Positions 7,030 through 15,528 of a stretch of DNA of 64,000 bases are shown piece by piece (position 1 is the first letter of the stretch; the number at the start of each line of letters is the position of its first letter). This DNA comes from Flavicella sediminum (lineage in GTDB: Bacteria; Bacteroidota; Bacteroidia; Flavobacteriales; Flavobacteriaceae), in NCBI RefSeq assembly GCF_006381105.1, contig NZ_VDET01000014.1, positions 62,001 through 126,000 on the forward strand. The letters are read 5' to 3'. The translations under genes were made by a program, and so were the position numbers. The notes beneath the pieces were generated by a model. It made no database searches and was not told the DNA's origin. It worked only from the letters and a program-made list of their open reading frames with translations.

Positions 7030-9300
7030 ATGGCATTTGACATTGATATGATCAAAGAAGTGTATTCTCGTATGTCTGAACGTGTAGATGCTGCACGTGA
7101 GGTTGTCGGGAAACCATTAACTTTGGCTGAGAAAATTTTATACAACCATCTTTGGGATGGGACTACAAAAACTGCTTTTAAAAGAGGTGTAGACTATGTG
7201 GATTTTGCACCAGATCGGATTGCTTGTCAAGATGCAACTGCTCAAATGGCTTTGTTGCAATTTATGCAAGCAGGTAAAAATAAAGTAGCAGTACCTACAA
7301 CGGTACATTGTGATCACTTGATTCAAGCCAAAGAAGGAGCTGCGAAAGATTTACAATTTGCAAACAAAACAAGTGCTGAGGTATTCGATTTTTTATCTTC
7401 TGTATCTAATAAGTATGGAATTGGATTTTGGAAACCAGGAGCAGGTATTATTCATCAGGTGGTTTTAGAAAATTATGCATTTCCTGGAGGAATGATGATT
7501 GGTACCGATTCACATACCGTAAATGCGGGTGGATTGGGAATGGTGGCCATTGGAGTAGGTGGTGCTGATGCGGTAGATGTGATGGCGGGAATGGCTTGGG
7601 AATTGAAATTTCCAAAATTGATAGGAGTAAAGTTGACAGGTAAATTATCGGGTTGGACGGCTTCTAAAGATGTAATTTTAAAAGTAGCAGGTATTTTAAC
7701 GGTAAAAGGTGGTACAGGTGCTATTGTAGAATATTTTGGAGAAGGGGCTAAAAATCTTTCCGCTACAGGAAAAGGAACCATTTGTAATATGGGGGCTGAA
7801 ATTGGAGCAACCACTTCAACTTTTGGTTATGACGAATCTATGGATCGTTATTTACGTGCCACTGATAGAGCAGATGTTGCTGATGCGGCAAATAAAGTAG
7901 CTTCTTATTTAACGGGTGATGATGAAGTGTATGCAAATCCGGAAGCGTATTTTGACCAAGTAATTGAAATTAATTTAGACGAATTAAAACCACATATCAA
8001 CGGACCTTTTTCTCCAGATTTAGCAACAGAAGCGGGTGTGGATGTAAAAGTAAAAGCTGAAGCGAACGGATGGCCTTTGGATGTAGAATGGGGCTTGATT
8101 GGTTCTTGTACCAACTCTTCGTACGAAGATTTATCAAGAGCTGCTTCTATAGCACAGCAAGCAGTGGACAAAGGAATTGAAGTAAAAGCGGAGTTTGGTA
8201 TCAATCCTGGTTCGGAACAAGTACGTTTTACGGCTGATAGAGATGGTTTGTTAGGAACTTTTGAGGCTTTAGGTGCAAAAATATTTACAAACGCTTGTGG
8301 ACCTTGTATCGGACAATGGGCGCGATATTCGGATCCTAAAAATGCACCAAAAAATTCGATTATTCATTCTTTTAATAGAAATTTTGCCAAACGTGCCGAT
8401 GGAAATCCAAATACCCATGCTTTTGTAACTTCTCCTGAAATGGTGGCTGCAATTGCTATATCGGGTCGTTTAGATTTTGACCCTACTAAAGATACCTTAT
8501 TGAACAAAGATGGGGTAGCGGTTATGTTTGATGAACCTACCGGTGATGAATTGCCTAAAAATGGATTCGCAGTAGAAGATGCAGGGTACCAAGCGCCAAT
8601 TGAAGATGGCTCTGGTATTGAAGTGTCTGTTTCGGAAACTTCGGAAAGATTGCAATTATTAACTCCTTTTACTCCTTTAGGAACGGAAATTAAGGATGCC
8701 AAATTATTAATCAAAGCTTTTGGAAAATGTACAACGGATCATATTTCTATGGCCGGACCATGGTTGCGTTTCCGTGGACATTTAGATAATATTTCAAACA
8801 ACTGTTTGATTGGAGCGGTGAATGCATTTAATGAAAAAACAGACAGTGTAAAAAATCAACTGACAGGTGAATATGGACCGGTGCCAGCAACGGCTAGAGC
8901 TTATAAAGCTGCGGGTGTTTCTTCTGTAGTTGTTGGTGATCATAATTATGGAGAAGGTTCTTCTAGAGAGCACGCGGCCATGGAGCCTCGTCATTTAGGG
9001 GTTGCTGCGGTTATTGTTAAATCTTTTGCACGTATTCATGAAACAAATTTGAAAAAACAGGGAATGTTAGGTTTGACATTTGCCAATGAAGCCGATTATG
9101 ATTTAATACAAGAAGACGATTTGTTTACTTTTTCTGATTTAGCAGATTTTGCTCCAGGCAAGCAACTGACTTTGATAGTAAAACATGCTGATGGATCTGT
9201 AGATACGATTCAATTGAATCATACCTACAATGCAAGTCAGATAGCTTGGTTCCATGAAGGTTCTGCTCTGAATTTGATAAAAAAAGAAAATGCGGCTTAG
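7030..9300 (+). CDS. acnA: Aconitate hydratase, AcnA / mitochondrial-type
   Basis: Second citrate/isocitrate isomerase. The 756 residues and the cysteine positions (Cys360 in GSCTNSS, Cys423 and Cys426 in ACGPCIGQW) closely match mitochondrial aconitase, whose cluster ligands are spaced the same way. The swivel domain near the C-terminus carries [17 protein letters not shown], which holds active-site Ser/Arg residues. It begins at the ATG at 7030, 196 bases after acnB, and ends at a strong terminator. The ordinary TAnnTTTG box is not obvious upstream; a near match lies around 6993. Mitochondrial-type aconitases are usual in Bacteroidota. Here the gene is adjacent to an AcnB-type enzyme, so the cell has both kinds. 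Confidence 0.96.
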   Translation: MAFDIDMIKEVYSRMSERVDAAREVVGKPLTLAEKILYNHLWDGTTKTAFKRGVDYVDFAPDRIACQDATAQMALLQFMQAGKNKVAVPTTVHCDHLIQAKEGAAKDLQFANKTSAEVFDFLSSVSNKYGIGFWKPGAGIIHQVVLENYAFPGGMMIGTDSHTVNAGGLGMVAIGVGGADAVDVMAGMAWELKFPKLIGVKLTGKLSGWTASKDVILKVAGILTVKGGTGAIVEYFGEGAKNLSATGKGTICNMGAEIGATTSTFGYDESMDRYLRATDRADVADAANKVASYLTGDDEVYANPEAYFDQVIEINLDELKPHINGPFSPDLATEAGVDVKVKAEANGWPLDVEWGLIGSCTNSSYEDLSRAASIAQQAVDKGIEVKAEFGINPGSEQVRFTADRDGLLGTFEALGAKIFTNACGPCIGQWARYSDPKNAPKNSIIHSFNRNFAKRADGNPNTHAFVTSPEMVAAIAISGRLDFDPTKDTLLNKDGVAVMFDEPTGDELPKNGFAVEDAGYQAPIEDGSGIEVSVSETSERLQLLTPFTPLGTEIKDAKLLIKAFGKCTTDHISMAGPWLRFRGHLDNISNNCLIGAVNAFNEKTDSVKNQLTGEYGPVPATARAYKAAGVSSVVVGDHNYGEGSSREHAAMEPRHLGVAAVIVKSFARIHETNLKKQGMLGLTFANEADYDLIQEDDLFTFSDLADFAPGKQLTLIVKHADGSVDTIQLNHTYNASQIAWFHEGSALNLIKKENAA

Positions 9301-9320
9301 GGTTTAACTAGGTTGCTATA

Positions 9321-9357
9321 AAAAACGCCTTCTGATTTTTCAGAAGGCGTTTTTTTG
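9321..9357 (+). terminator. Rho-independent terminator of acnA
   Basis: Stem AAAAACGCCTTCTG / CAGAAGGCGTTTTT (9321-9334, 9341-9354) with loop ATTTTT and T tail. Confidence 0.9.
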
Positions 9358-9450
9358 TTCTATGGCTTCATCATTTTTTTTAAGGAATAACAACTGTTAA
9401 ATTAGTTGTAAAATAATTTTTCAGCAACAAAACGCATGAGAATACTTAGC

Positions 9451-9458
9451 TATATTTG
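9451..9458 (+). promoter_or_regulatory. TATATTTG -7 box placing the start of the 9463 gene
   Basis: Exact TAnnTTTG match. Transcription would start near 9465, so the upstream in-frame ATG at 9436 cannot be translated from this promoter, and the GTG at 9463 lies at or next to the 5' end. Confidence 0.55.
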
Positions 9459-9462
9459 CCGA

Positions 9463-9837
9463 GTGAAAAATGGAATTAAAATACTAAGTATCGTCTTTAT
9501 GACGATTGTTTATTGCTTTGCGATTGGCATGGTCAATACTGAAATTAGTGATTCTAGTGCAAGTAAAAAGTCTTCTTCTTCAGAAGAAAAAGTAGCTACC
9601 GTTTTAACAAACAAAATATTGTGTGAACTGGCAGAAGTAGATAGTTCGGTAAACAGCAGCAACAATCTTCCTGTTCCCAATTTTAAAAATCCATTTAGCG
9701 GGTTTTATACTTTTGGCGAAAAAAAATCTTCACAATTCATTGAGAACCGGTATACTCAATACGTAAACAGTTGGAGCTTTTTTTTGATTCACAATTGGAA
9801 GAAAACGATTCTTTTTCCTTTCCATAATTTTTGGTAA
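9463..9837 (+). CDS. Hypothetical membrane-anchored protein, 124 residues
   Basis: No family recognised. From the GTG at 9463 the protein begins MKNGIKILSIVFMTIVYCFA, a single N-terminal membrane segment or signal peptide. A Ser-rich acidic stretch follows (about 25-42). The C-terminus is aromatic and ends WKKTILFPFHNFW. Similar short proteins with a PFHxFW tail are familiar from flavobacteria, but their role is unknown to me. The start was chosen because a TATATTTG promoter box ends only four bases upstream; translation from the ATG at 9436 would need a different promoter. The message may be leaderless. The 104 bases after the stop contain a 7-bp hairpin (9889-9895 with 9906-9912). Confidence 0.6.
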   Translation: MKNGIKILSIVFMTIVYCFAIGMVNTEISDSSASKKSSSSEEKVATVLTNKILCELAEVDSSVNSSNNLPVPNFKNPFSGFYTFGEKKSSQFIENRYTQYVNSWSFFLIHNWKKTILFPFHNFW

Positions 9838-9941
9838 TTCATTTTTAGTAGTCAGTTTTTGCCAAATAGGCAGAATTTAATTTTTAAAGGCTTTTCGAGT
9901 ATTGCAAAAGCCCACTATATCAATATAAAAAAACTAAAAAA

Positions 9942-10427
9942 ATGGATTTAGGAAGCGCCTTCATTGGAGCCATAATCATCGTAATTTGCATAGTACCCTT
10001 TGTGTTAATGAGCCGAGGGAATAGTAAAAGAGAAAAACAATTGTTTCTTTCTTTAGCAAATAAAGCAAAAGAATATAATAGTCAAATCAGTCAACATGAA
10101 TTTTGTGGAGATTTTGTTATTGGAATGGACGAACTCACAAACTTTGTTTTCTTTTATAAACAGAAAAATGAAGATTCAATTTCACAATTTGTAGATCTCT
10201 CTTGTGTTCAGGAATGTTTGCCCTTAAAAAGTACAAAAAGCAGAAGGAGCAAAAATGGAGAAGAACAGGTTGTAGAACGTGTTGCGCTTCGTTTTGTGCC
10301 GAAGAGTACATTGAGCCAGGAGACAAAATTTGAATTGTTTGGTTTGGAAAATATGCAACTAAGTGGAGAGCTGCAGCTTGTTGAAAAGTGGTCGAAACAA
10401 ATAAATGCACTTTTGAAAAACAAGTAA
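9942..10427 (+). CDS. Hypothetical protein with N-terminal membrane anchor, 161 residues
   Basis: No family recognised. Residues 3-24 form one transmembrane segment (LGSAFIGAIIIVICIVPFVL), followed by a basic stretch (RGNSKREKQ) that predicts a cytoplasmic location for the rest. The soluble part has mixed alpha/beta character, with a long C-terminal helix (LVEKWSKQINALLKNK). It follows the 9463 gene at 104 bases on the same strand and ends at a terminator shared with the convergent vWA gene. It may be co-transcribed with its upstream neighbour, but nothing in the sequence shows a functional link. Confidence 0.65.
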   Translation: MDLGSAFIGAIIIVICIVPFVLMSRGNSKREKQLFLSLANKAKEYNSQISQHEFCGDFVIGMDELTNFVFFYKQKNEDSISQFVDLSCVQECLPLKSTKSRRSKNGEEQVVERVALRFVPKSTLSQETKFELFGLENMQLSGELQLVEKWSKQINALLKNK

Positions 10428-10472
10428 GCATAGTGTACCTTTTAGGTGCTACTAGAAATTTGCAGATCATAA

Positions 10473-10504
10473 AAAAGGCCTTCTGAATTTTCAGAAGGCC
10501 TTTT
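10473..10504. terminator. Bidirectional terminator between convergent genes
   Basis: Perfect 14-bp stem, AAAAGGCCTTCTGA (10473-10486) with TCAGAAGGCCTTTT (10491-10504), with T-runs in both directions. It serves the + gene ending at 10427 and the - gene ending at 10525. Confidence 0.9.
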
Positions 10505-10524
10505 CATAGTAGTAAGCTGGTTCT

Positions 10525-11724
10525 TTATTCTGAATATTTATTGATCAACCGAACCATTAACTCATTTAATTTTTCAACTTCGTATTCGCCAACAGTTGCT
10601 TCTATATGTTCATTTCCTACACCACTATGATTGGTGATAAATGTATATGTTCCGTTGGTTAATATGGCACAAAAACGCATTAGAAACTCGGTACCTTTGT
10701 CAATGCCACTAGCAGTTATAGGAATGATTTTAATTCCTTTTGCGGCAGCTTTTGTGATTGATGCTTGTATGTTTTCAATAACTAGTGTATTGTAATGTGG
10801 TGGTGCATCTAGTAATAAAAAAGCAATTTTGGTTTTAGAATCTTCTGACCAAGACAATTCGTTTACGGCAACGTCTAATGCTGAATGAACCGCTTCAGGA
10901 TAATCGCCACCTCCATCGGCATTTTGTTTTTTGATAAAAGAAATAGTCGTAGTAATATTGCTGCTAAAATCAGATTTCCGGGTAACATAGTCGTCACCTT
11001 CATCTCTGTAAAAAACAGAAGAGGTGAGCAGTGTTTTTGAACTATTGTTGTTTTTTACTTTATTTAGAACATCTAATAAATCGTCTTTTAAGAAATTAAT
11101 TTCATCTCCCATAGAGCCTGTTGCATCGACAATAAATGAAATTTCTACTTTGTTAGAGTTACTTGTAGTTGTATTTATAGCAATGGTGTTGACTCCTTCA
11201 TCAAAAGTTTTTAGGGGAGTATTTATCACTTCGTTGTTAACTTTTAGCTGATAATCTGAAAGAGTTACGGATGTGTTTTTTTGAAATAAATCGATCCAAA
11301 GTTCTGCCTTTCCAAAATTATCAGTTTTTGCGGTCCAAATAGGAAGTCCGTTTTTTAACAATTCTACTTTTGCATTAGCTACGGCAACACTACTATTTTG
11401 TACCAAAACAGAAATTCGATTGTTGGTGAAAATAGTCCAGTAGTCATTTTTGTTTTCTTGATTTTCTTGGTCAAATCCAGCATTTAGATTGTTCCAAAAA
11501 TCCCAATTTTCTAAATCGTTCCATTCCCCAGCAGTAACAATACCAGCTTCAGAATTTTGATTTCCGTTACCACTTGGCTCAGTTCCACCACCATCTCCGC
11601 TTTTGCTACTTGAACTCACAGCGTCTTCTCTTGAATAATCTGAATCTTCCGAACCGATATCTCCTGTAGAACTACATGAAAAGAGAATAAGCACAGTAAA
11701 AAGCATTTGAACTAAATTTTTCAT
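10525..11724 (-). CDS. Lipoprotein with von Willebrand factor A domain
   Basis: The 399-residue protein starts with a type II signal peptide whose lipobox is LFSC (Cys17), so it should be lipid-anchored. A low-complexity Ser/Gly/Glu/Asp linker (about 20-60) follows. Residues about 100-190 look like a beta-sandwich (PVWTA..., WIDLFQKN). From about 190 there is a vWA domain with an intact metal-ion site: VDATGSMGDE supplies the DxTGS motif, and LLLDAPPH supplies a later Asp. vWA domains bind proteins or metal; the partner here is not evident. It runs toward the preceding + genes and is divergent from the Crp/Fnr gene, from which it is separated by 126 bases. Confidence 0.85.
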   Translation of the reverse strand: MKNLVQMLFTVLILFSCSSTGDIGSEDSDYSREDAVSSSSKSGDGGGTEPSGNGNQNSEAGIVTAGEWNDLENWDFWNNLNAGFDQENQENKNDYWTIFTNNRISVLVQNSSVAVANAKVELLKNGLPIWTAKTDNFGKAELWIDLFQKNTSVTLSDYQLKVNNEVINTPLKTFDEGVNTIAINTTTSNSNKVEISFIVDATGSMGDEINFLKDDLLDVLNKVKNNNSSKTLLTSSVFYRDEGDDYVTRKSDFSSNITTTISFIKKQNADGGGDYPEAVHSALDVAVNELSWSEDSKTKIAFLLLDAPPHYNTLVIENIQASITKAAAKGIKIIPITASGIDKGTEFLMRFCAILTNGTYTFITNHSGVGNEHIEATVGEYEVEKLNELMVRLINKYSE

Positions 11725-11850
11725 AACAATAGTAATTAAAGGTTTTATTTAGTAGATGAGCAGTTGCTAAAAGGGTTGCGTAAAAAAATAAAATACTTGC
11801 ATGTGCGTAAGTAATTGTAAAAAGTTGAGTCTATTTTAAGAAAATATAAA

Positions 11851-12534
11851 ATGATGTCCAACCTTTGGTTTTTAGAAAATGTAAACCTTTTTAACAAACT
11901 CTGTCCACACAAATTTAAGGAATATAAAAGTTGCCACGACTTTGATGCCTATAAAAAAAACGAGTATATCTATTTTTCTGAAGATACTGCGACCAAACTT
12001 TATTTAATTGAAGCAGGAAAAGTAAAAATAGGCTATTATACAGAAGAAGGGGAAGAGGTAGTAAAAGCTATTTTAAGCAAAGGAGAGTTGTTTGGCGAAA
12101 AAGCTATTTTAAGTCAAGAAAAAAGAAATGAGTTTGCACAAGCAATAGACAAAACGACGTCTATTTGCCCCATCGGAATTCCTGTTTTACATGAGTTGAT
12201 GCGAGAGAATCAAAATTTAGCCTTGAGTATTTATAAATTCTTGAATTTTAGATTTAAGAAATTAGAGCGCAGATTGGAATTGTTATTGTTTAAAGATGCC
12301 AGAGAAAGAGTTTTGGCTTTTTTGGAGGATTTAAAATTGGAGTATGGTGTAGAGAATAAACGAATGCATACTGTAATTGTAAAGCATCCGTATACACAAA
12401 AAGATATGGCCAGTTTGATAGGTGTATCTCGACCTACTTTAAATGTCATCGTTAATCAATTAAAAGAAGAAGGCTTTGTTAGTTGCATTAGAAATGAAGT
12501 GATTTTTCATGAAAAATTAGCAAGTGTTAGTTAA
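11851..12534 (+). CDS. Crp/Fnr-family transcriptional regulator
   Basis: The 227-residue protein has a cyclic-nucleotide-binding-like beta barrel (about 20-120; EAGKVKIGYYTEEGEEVV, LSKGELFGEKAIL), a dimerisation helix and a C-terminal winged helix-turn-helix (about 175-205; YTQKDMASLIGVSRPTLNVI). The ligand and regulon cannot be deduced. It has no FNR-type cysteine cluster, so oxygen sensing by iron-sulfur is unlikely. It is divergent from the vWA lipoprotein gene, and about 530 bases of mostly noncoding DNA separate it from the GLPGL operon. Control of that operon is possible but unproven. Two consecutive ATG codons open the gene; the second may equally be used. Confidence 0.92.
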   Translation: MMSNLWFLENVNLFNKLCPHKFKEYKSCHDFDAYKKNEYIYFSEDTATKLYLIEAGKVKIGYYTEEGEEVVKAILSKGELFGEKAILSQEKRNEFAQAIDKTTSICPIGIPVLHELMRENQNLALSIYKFLNFRFKKLERRLELLLFKDARERVLAFLEDLKLEYGVENKRMHTVIVKHPYTQKDMASLIGVSRPTLNVIVNQLKEEGFVSCIRNEVIFHEKLASVS

Positions 12535-12670
12535 CAACATCACGTTAAGCTTTTTTACTTTGCTGCATTTTGGAATAGGAATAGCTTGTGGTTTTGGTTG
12601 TTGTGTTTTTGAGAATCTCGAGGCTCAATTAGGAACGGAATTTTTATTTATCCTTATGTTGATCCGTTAA
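12524..12670 (+). CDS. Possible small hydrophobic protein, 48 residues
   Basis: An open frame begins at GTG, overlapping the last codons of the Crp/Fnr gene, and continues for 48 codons. The product is hydrophobic (ITLSFFTLLHFGIGIACGFG, then CCVFENLEAQLGTEFLFILM), enough for one or two membrane segments. It has no family match and an unusual start, so it may be chance. It occupies the first part of the 527-base gap before the GLPGL operon. The rest of that gap (12671-13025) shows no gene or clear motif. Confidence 0.2.
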   Translation: MLVNNITLSFFTLLHFGIGIACGFGCCVFENLEAQLGTEFLFILMLIR

Positions 12671-13025
12671 TAAGCAGGAATTTTGTTTTTTGCGAAGTAG
12701 AAAAAAAGAATAGGGGACTAAAACAGAAGAAAATATACAGGTATAATTACTTGTTTTACCCATTTCGTAGACGAATTAATAATAAAAATAACTGAGAAAG
12801 TTGACGAATTTTTGGTTTGTTTTTTTACATAAATATTGTCGTTTTATCAATTGAAATAATAATGGTTAGCCTTTTAATCATTGGAGGTAAGAGAAATTGA
12901 GTAGCGTTGGTGCTATAGCTCTATATAGTTTTTTTTAAGAAACAGTTATTCTTATAAAATACATTTGTTTTATATAAATAACCATATGTTACAACGGGGT
13001 GTGTTTTTTAGGCATGTTAATTTAG

Positions 13026-13033
13026 TACGTTTA
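13026..13033 (+). promoter_or_regulatory. Near-consensus -7 box (TACGTTTA) for the GLPGL operon
   Basis: One mismatch from TAnnTTTG, 28 bases before the first GLPGL start codon. It is the only promoter-like element close to the head of the 10-kb operon. Confidence 0.35.
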
Positions 13034-13061
13034 CAAGGCTAAGAAAAAGAAAACAACTCCA

Positions 13062-13847
13062 TTGAAAAAAAGAAGACACGTACTTTCATTATTTTTAAGT
13101 TTTACCTTAGGGTTTCTGTTGTTCCATCAATCTATAAGTTCTCAAGGATTAAAAGGAAAAATAACATACCAAGCAACCACGAATAATGCAATTAATTTAG
13201 AACGTATTAAAAATGATACATCTATAGCAACAGAAAGATCAAGGAAAGTTTACATAGAACTAGCAAAAAATGCCACTCCCATGAATTTTCACTTAGTTTT
13301 TAACGAGCAAGAAGCTATTTTTAAGCCTAAGTACGATCGGATAGCTAGAAGACGTATGGGGACGTTGATGAATTATATAGGAGGGATGTCAAAAGCTCAC
13401 TTGCTGTTTTATGACAGGTTTGATTCGAAAAATGTTTTAGCTCAAAGTAAGCATTTCAATAAAATTATTATTGCTTATGACGCAATTGATTGGAAATTTA
13501 CGCAAGAAACAAAAATGATAGGAGGCTATAAGTGTTATAAAGCAACGGCTATTATTACAAAGGAGCAAGATCATGTTCGGAAAAATTATAGTAAACCAAT
13601 TGTGGCATGGTACACGCTTGATATACCAGTGCATTTCGGCATACGTAACTTTAAAGGTTTACCCGGATTAACAATGGAATTGCACATTGATACAGGAGAA
13701 GGCTATTTAAAATACCAAGCCATCAAAATTGAATTGAATACTTCTGAAGAAATTAAAATCGAGAAATTTAAAGGGAAGCAAATCACAGAAGATGCTTATA
13801 TAAAATTCATGAATAAAATGAACTTTCAAAGAAGAACAAAAAAATAA
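13062..13847 (+). CDS. GLPGL-family secreted protein, copy 1
   Basis: 261 residues starting at TTG; a Sec signal peptide with a long hydrophobic core precedes HQSISSQGLKGKITYQ. Family hallmarks are a single conserved Cys (158, in YKCYKATA), the PIVAWYT...IPVHFG segment, and GLPGL at 199-203. Function in the family is unknown; the members are typically exported proteins of Bacteroidota encoded next to outer-membrane barrels. This is the most divergent of five tandem copies: it lacks the near-identical 3' end shared by copies 2-5, and has NKMNFQRRTKK at its C-terminus. It is the first gene of the operon, with copy 2 starting 14 bases after its stop. Confidence 0.9.
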   Translation: MKKRRHVLSLFLSFTLGFLLFHQSISSQGLKGKITYQATTNNAINLERIKNDTSIATERSRKVYIELAKNATPMNFHLVFNEQEAIFKPKYDRIARRRMGTLMNYIGGMSKAHLLFYDRFDSKNVLAQSKHFNKIIIAYDAIDWKFTQETKMIGGYKCYKATAIITKEQDHVRKNYSKPIVAWYTLDIPVHFGIRNFKGLPGLTMELHIDTGEGYLKYQAIKIELNTSEEIKIEKFKGKQITEDAYIKFMNKMNFQRRTKK

Positions 13848-13861
13848 GTATTAATTATTCT

Positions 13862-14611
13862 ATGAGGAAAATAATAATTTTACTTCTTTTTTTATTTCAT
13901 CAATTCATTAGCTCTCAAGCTTTAAATGGAAAAGTAACCTATACAGTGAATTCTGAGAGTCAGTCTTTTTTGAAAGGGTTGCCTAATAATAAGAAGATAA
14001 GCGAGAAAAGTAAGACGAATCTTAAAAAACTTATTAGAACGGCGAAACCAATGAACTTTCATTTGATATTTGAAGGAAAGGAGGCTGTGTATAGGGCTGA
14101 GTATGACTTTCCAACAAGGTTAAGATTAAAATTAGGGATGAATCTTACAAGTTTATTAGCAAGTGGAAATTATACTTTTTATTCAAATTTGAATGAGAAA
14201 ATTGTTCATGGACAAAATTACTTTGTTAATGGGGTTGATATTCTTTACAAACCAATTAAGTGGAATTTAACTCAAGAAACAAAATCAATAGGAGGCTACA
14301 GGTGTTTTAAGGCTACCGCATATATCCGCCAAGAACAATTACCAGGAAATAACTTAATGGGGCCGGTAATTGCATGGTTTACTCCAGAAATTTCAGTTCC
14401 TTTTGGAATTCAAAATTTTAAAGGACTACCAGGTTTAATAATGGAACTTTTTGTAAATATAGAAAGAGGAAACTTACATTATAGAGCAACGAAAATTGAA
14501 TTAAACACGAAGGAAAAATTTAAAATAAAAAAAATAAAAGGAAAAACAATTTCCGAAGATACGTATATAAAAATGATTCAAAAAATGAATTCTCAAAGAA
14601 GGAAAAAATAA
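13862..14611 (+). CDS. GLPGL-family secreted protein, copy 2
   Basis: 249 residues; signal peptide MRKIIILLLFLFHQFISSQA. It keeps the family landmarks: an isolated Cys in GGYRCFKATA, PVIAWFTPEISVPFGI, and FKGLPGLIMEL. Its N-terminal mature region (SESQSFLKGLPNNKK) differs from copies 1, 3 and 4, whereas its last 16 codons are almost identical in DNA to those of copies 3-5. That suggests recombination between paralogues. The C-terminus is strongly basic (NSQRRKK). Exported to the periplasm or beyond; role unknown. Confidence 0.9.
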   Translation: MRKIIILLLFLFHQFISSQALNGKVTYTVNSESQSFLKGLPNNKKISEKSKTNLKKLIRTAKPMNFHLIFEGKEAVYRAEYDFPTRLRLKLGMNLTSLLASGNYTFYSNLNEKIVHGQNYFVNGVDILYKPIKWNLTQETKSIGGYRCFKATAYIRQEQLPGNNLMGPVIAWFTPEISVPFGIQNFKGLPGLIMELFVNIERGNLHYRATKIELNTKEKFKIKKIKGKTISEDTYIKMIQKMNSQRRKK

Positions 14612-14752
14612 AAAAGGTTCCAAAGAAATATCACTATGAATAAAATAGTATTTATAATTCTTTTTTTTGCATTCAATATTGCAAATTCACAAGGTTTAAC
14701 GGGGAAAATAACTTACCAAGCAACTTCTAATAGTGCAATTAATAGAGAACGC
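14564..14752 (+). repeat. Duplicated unit A: 3' end of GLPGL copy 2, spacer and 5' end of copy 3
   Basis: This segment recurs at 15341-15528. It begins with a 35-base run (14564-14598) that is identical at 15341, 16117 and 16896. It continues through a spacer containing AAAAAGGTTC and AAAGAAATAT, and then through the signal-peptide coding sequence of the next copy. It marks a recent tandem duplication. Confidence 0.8.
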
Positions 14753-15385
14753 GTAAAAAAAGACAAAAAAATGTCAGAACGGGAAAGAAAATATTACTTA
14801 AAAATTATTTCCAAAGCGGTACCAGAAAATTTTCAGTTGACATTTAAAAATAATGTAGCTATGTTTCAAGCCGAATACGATATACCGACTAGAAGGAGAC
14901 TTGGTTTGGGGATGAATTATACTGCTATGTTAGCTCATAGTGAAAAAAGATATTTTAGTAAAATGACCTCTAAACATGTTTTAGGTCAAAGCTTTTTTAC
15001 AGATGCGGTAGTGATCGAGTTTGAACCAATTAATTGGCAGTTAAGTCAAGAAACAAAAATGATTGGCAAGTACAAATGTTACAAAGCAACGGCCAAAATA
15101 GAGAAAGAACAGTCTCATTATAGTGAAAATTATATCAAACCCATTGTGGCTTGGTACACTCCAGAAATACCAGTTCTTTTTGGGATTCGAAATTTTAAGG
15201 GACTGCCTGGTTTAACTATGGAATTAGTCATAGATATTCAACGTGGGCAGGTAGTTTTTAAAGCCACTAAAGTAGAATTAAATATTACAGAAAAAAATAA
15301 AATTGAAGAGTTGAAAGGAAAAGTGATTTCTGAAGACGCGTATATAAAAATGATTCAAAAAATGAATTCTCAAAGGAGGAAGTAA
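14636..15385 (+). CDS. GLPGL-family secreted protein, copy 3
   Basis: 249 residues; signal peptide MNKIVFIILFFAFNIANSQG, almost identical to that of copy 4, as are the next 18 or so residues (LTGKITYQATSNSAINRE). Landmarks: Cys in GKYKCYKATA, PIVAWYTPEIPVLFGI, FKGLPGLTMEL. The middle of the protein diverges from copy 4, so identity is concentrated at both ends. It is 24 bases from copy 2 and 26 from copy 4, with matching spacer sequences. Function unknown. Confidence 0.9.
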   Translation: MNKIVFIILFFAFNIANSQGLTGKITYQATSNSAINRERVKKDKKMSERERKYYLKIISKAVPENFQLTFKNNVAMFQAEYDIPTRRRLGLGMNYTAMLAHSEKRYFSKMTSKHVLGQSFFTDAVVIEFEPINWQLSQETKMIGKYKCYKATAKIEKEQSHYSENYIKPIVAWYTPEIPVLFGIRNFKGLPGLTMELVIDIQRGQVVFKATKVELNITEKNKIEELKGKVISEDAYIKMIQKMNSQRRK

Positions 15386-15528
15386 TAAAAAGGTTCGAAA
15401 GAAATATAGCTATGAAAAAAATAGTAATAATAATTCTTTTTTTTGCATTCAATATTGCAAATTCACAGGGTTTAACAGGGAAAATAACTTACCAAGCAAC
15501 TTCTAATAGTGCAATTAACAGAGAATGC
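15341..15528 (+). repeat. Duplicated unit B: 3' end of GLPGL copy 3, spacer and 5' end of copy 4
   Basis: Direct repeat of 14564-14752, differing by scattered substitutions. The shared stretch crosses the stop codon, the spacer and the following signal peptide, so it cannot be explained by protein-level constraint alone. Confidence 0.8.

Noticed and set aside
7473-8714. Several long minus-strand open frames inside acnA
   Set aside because: They are frame shadows of a strongly conserved gene; their translations are Pro/Ser/Ala-biased and lack any recognisable domain.
15385-15412. GGTTCGAAA in the GLPGL spacer as a possible tRNA T-loop
   Set aside because: No cloverleaf can be drawn around it; the matching spacer at 14613 reads GGTTCCAAA and belongs to the duplicated unit.
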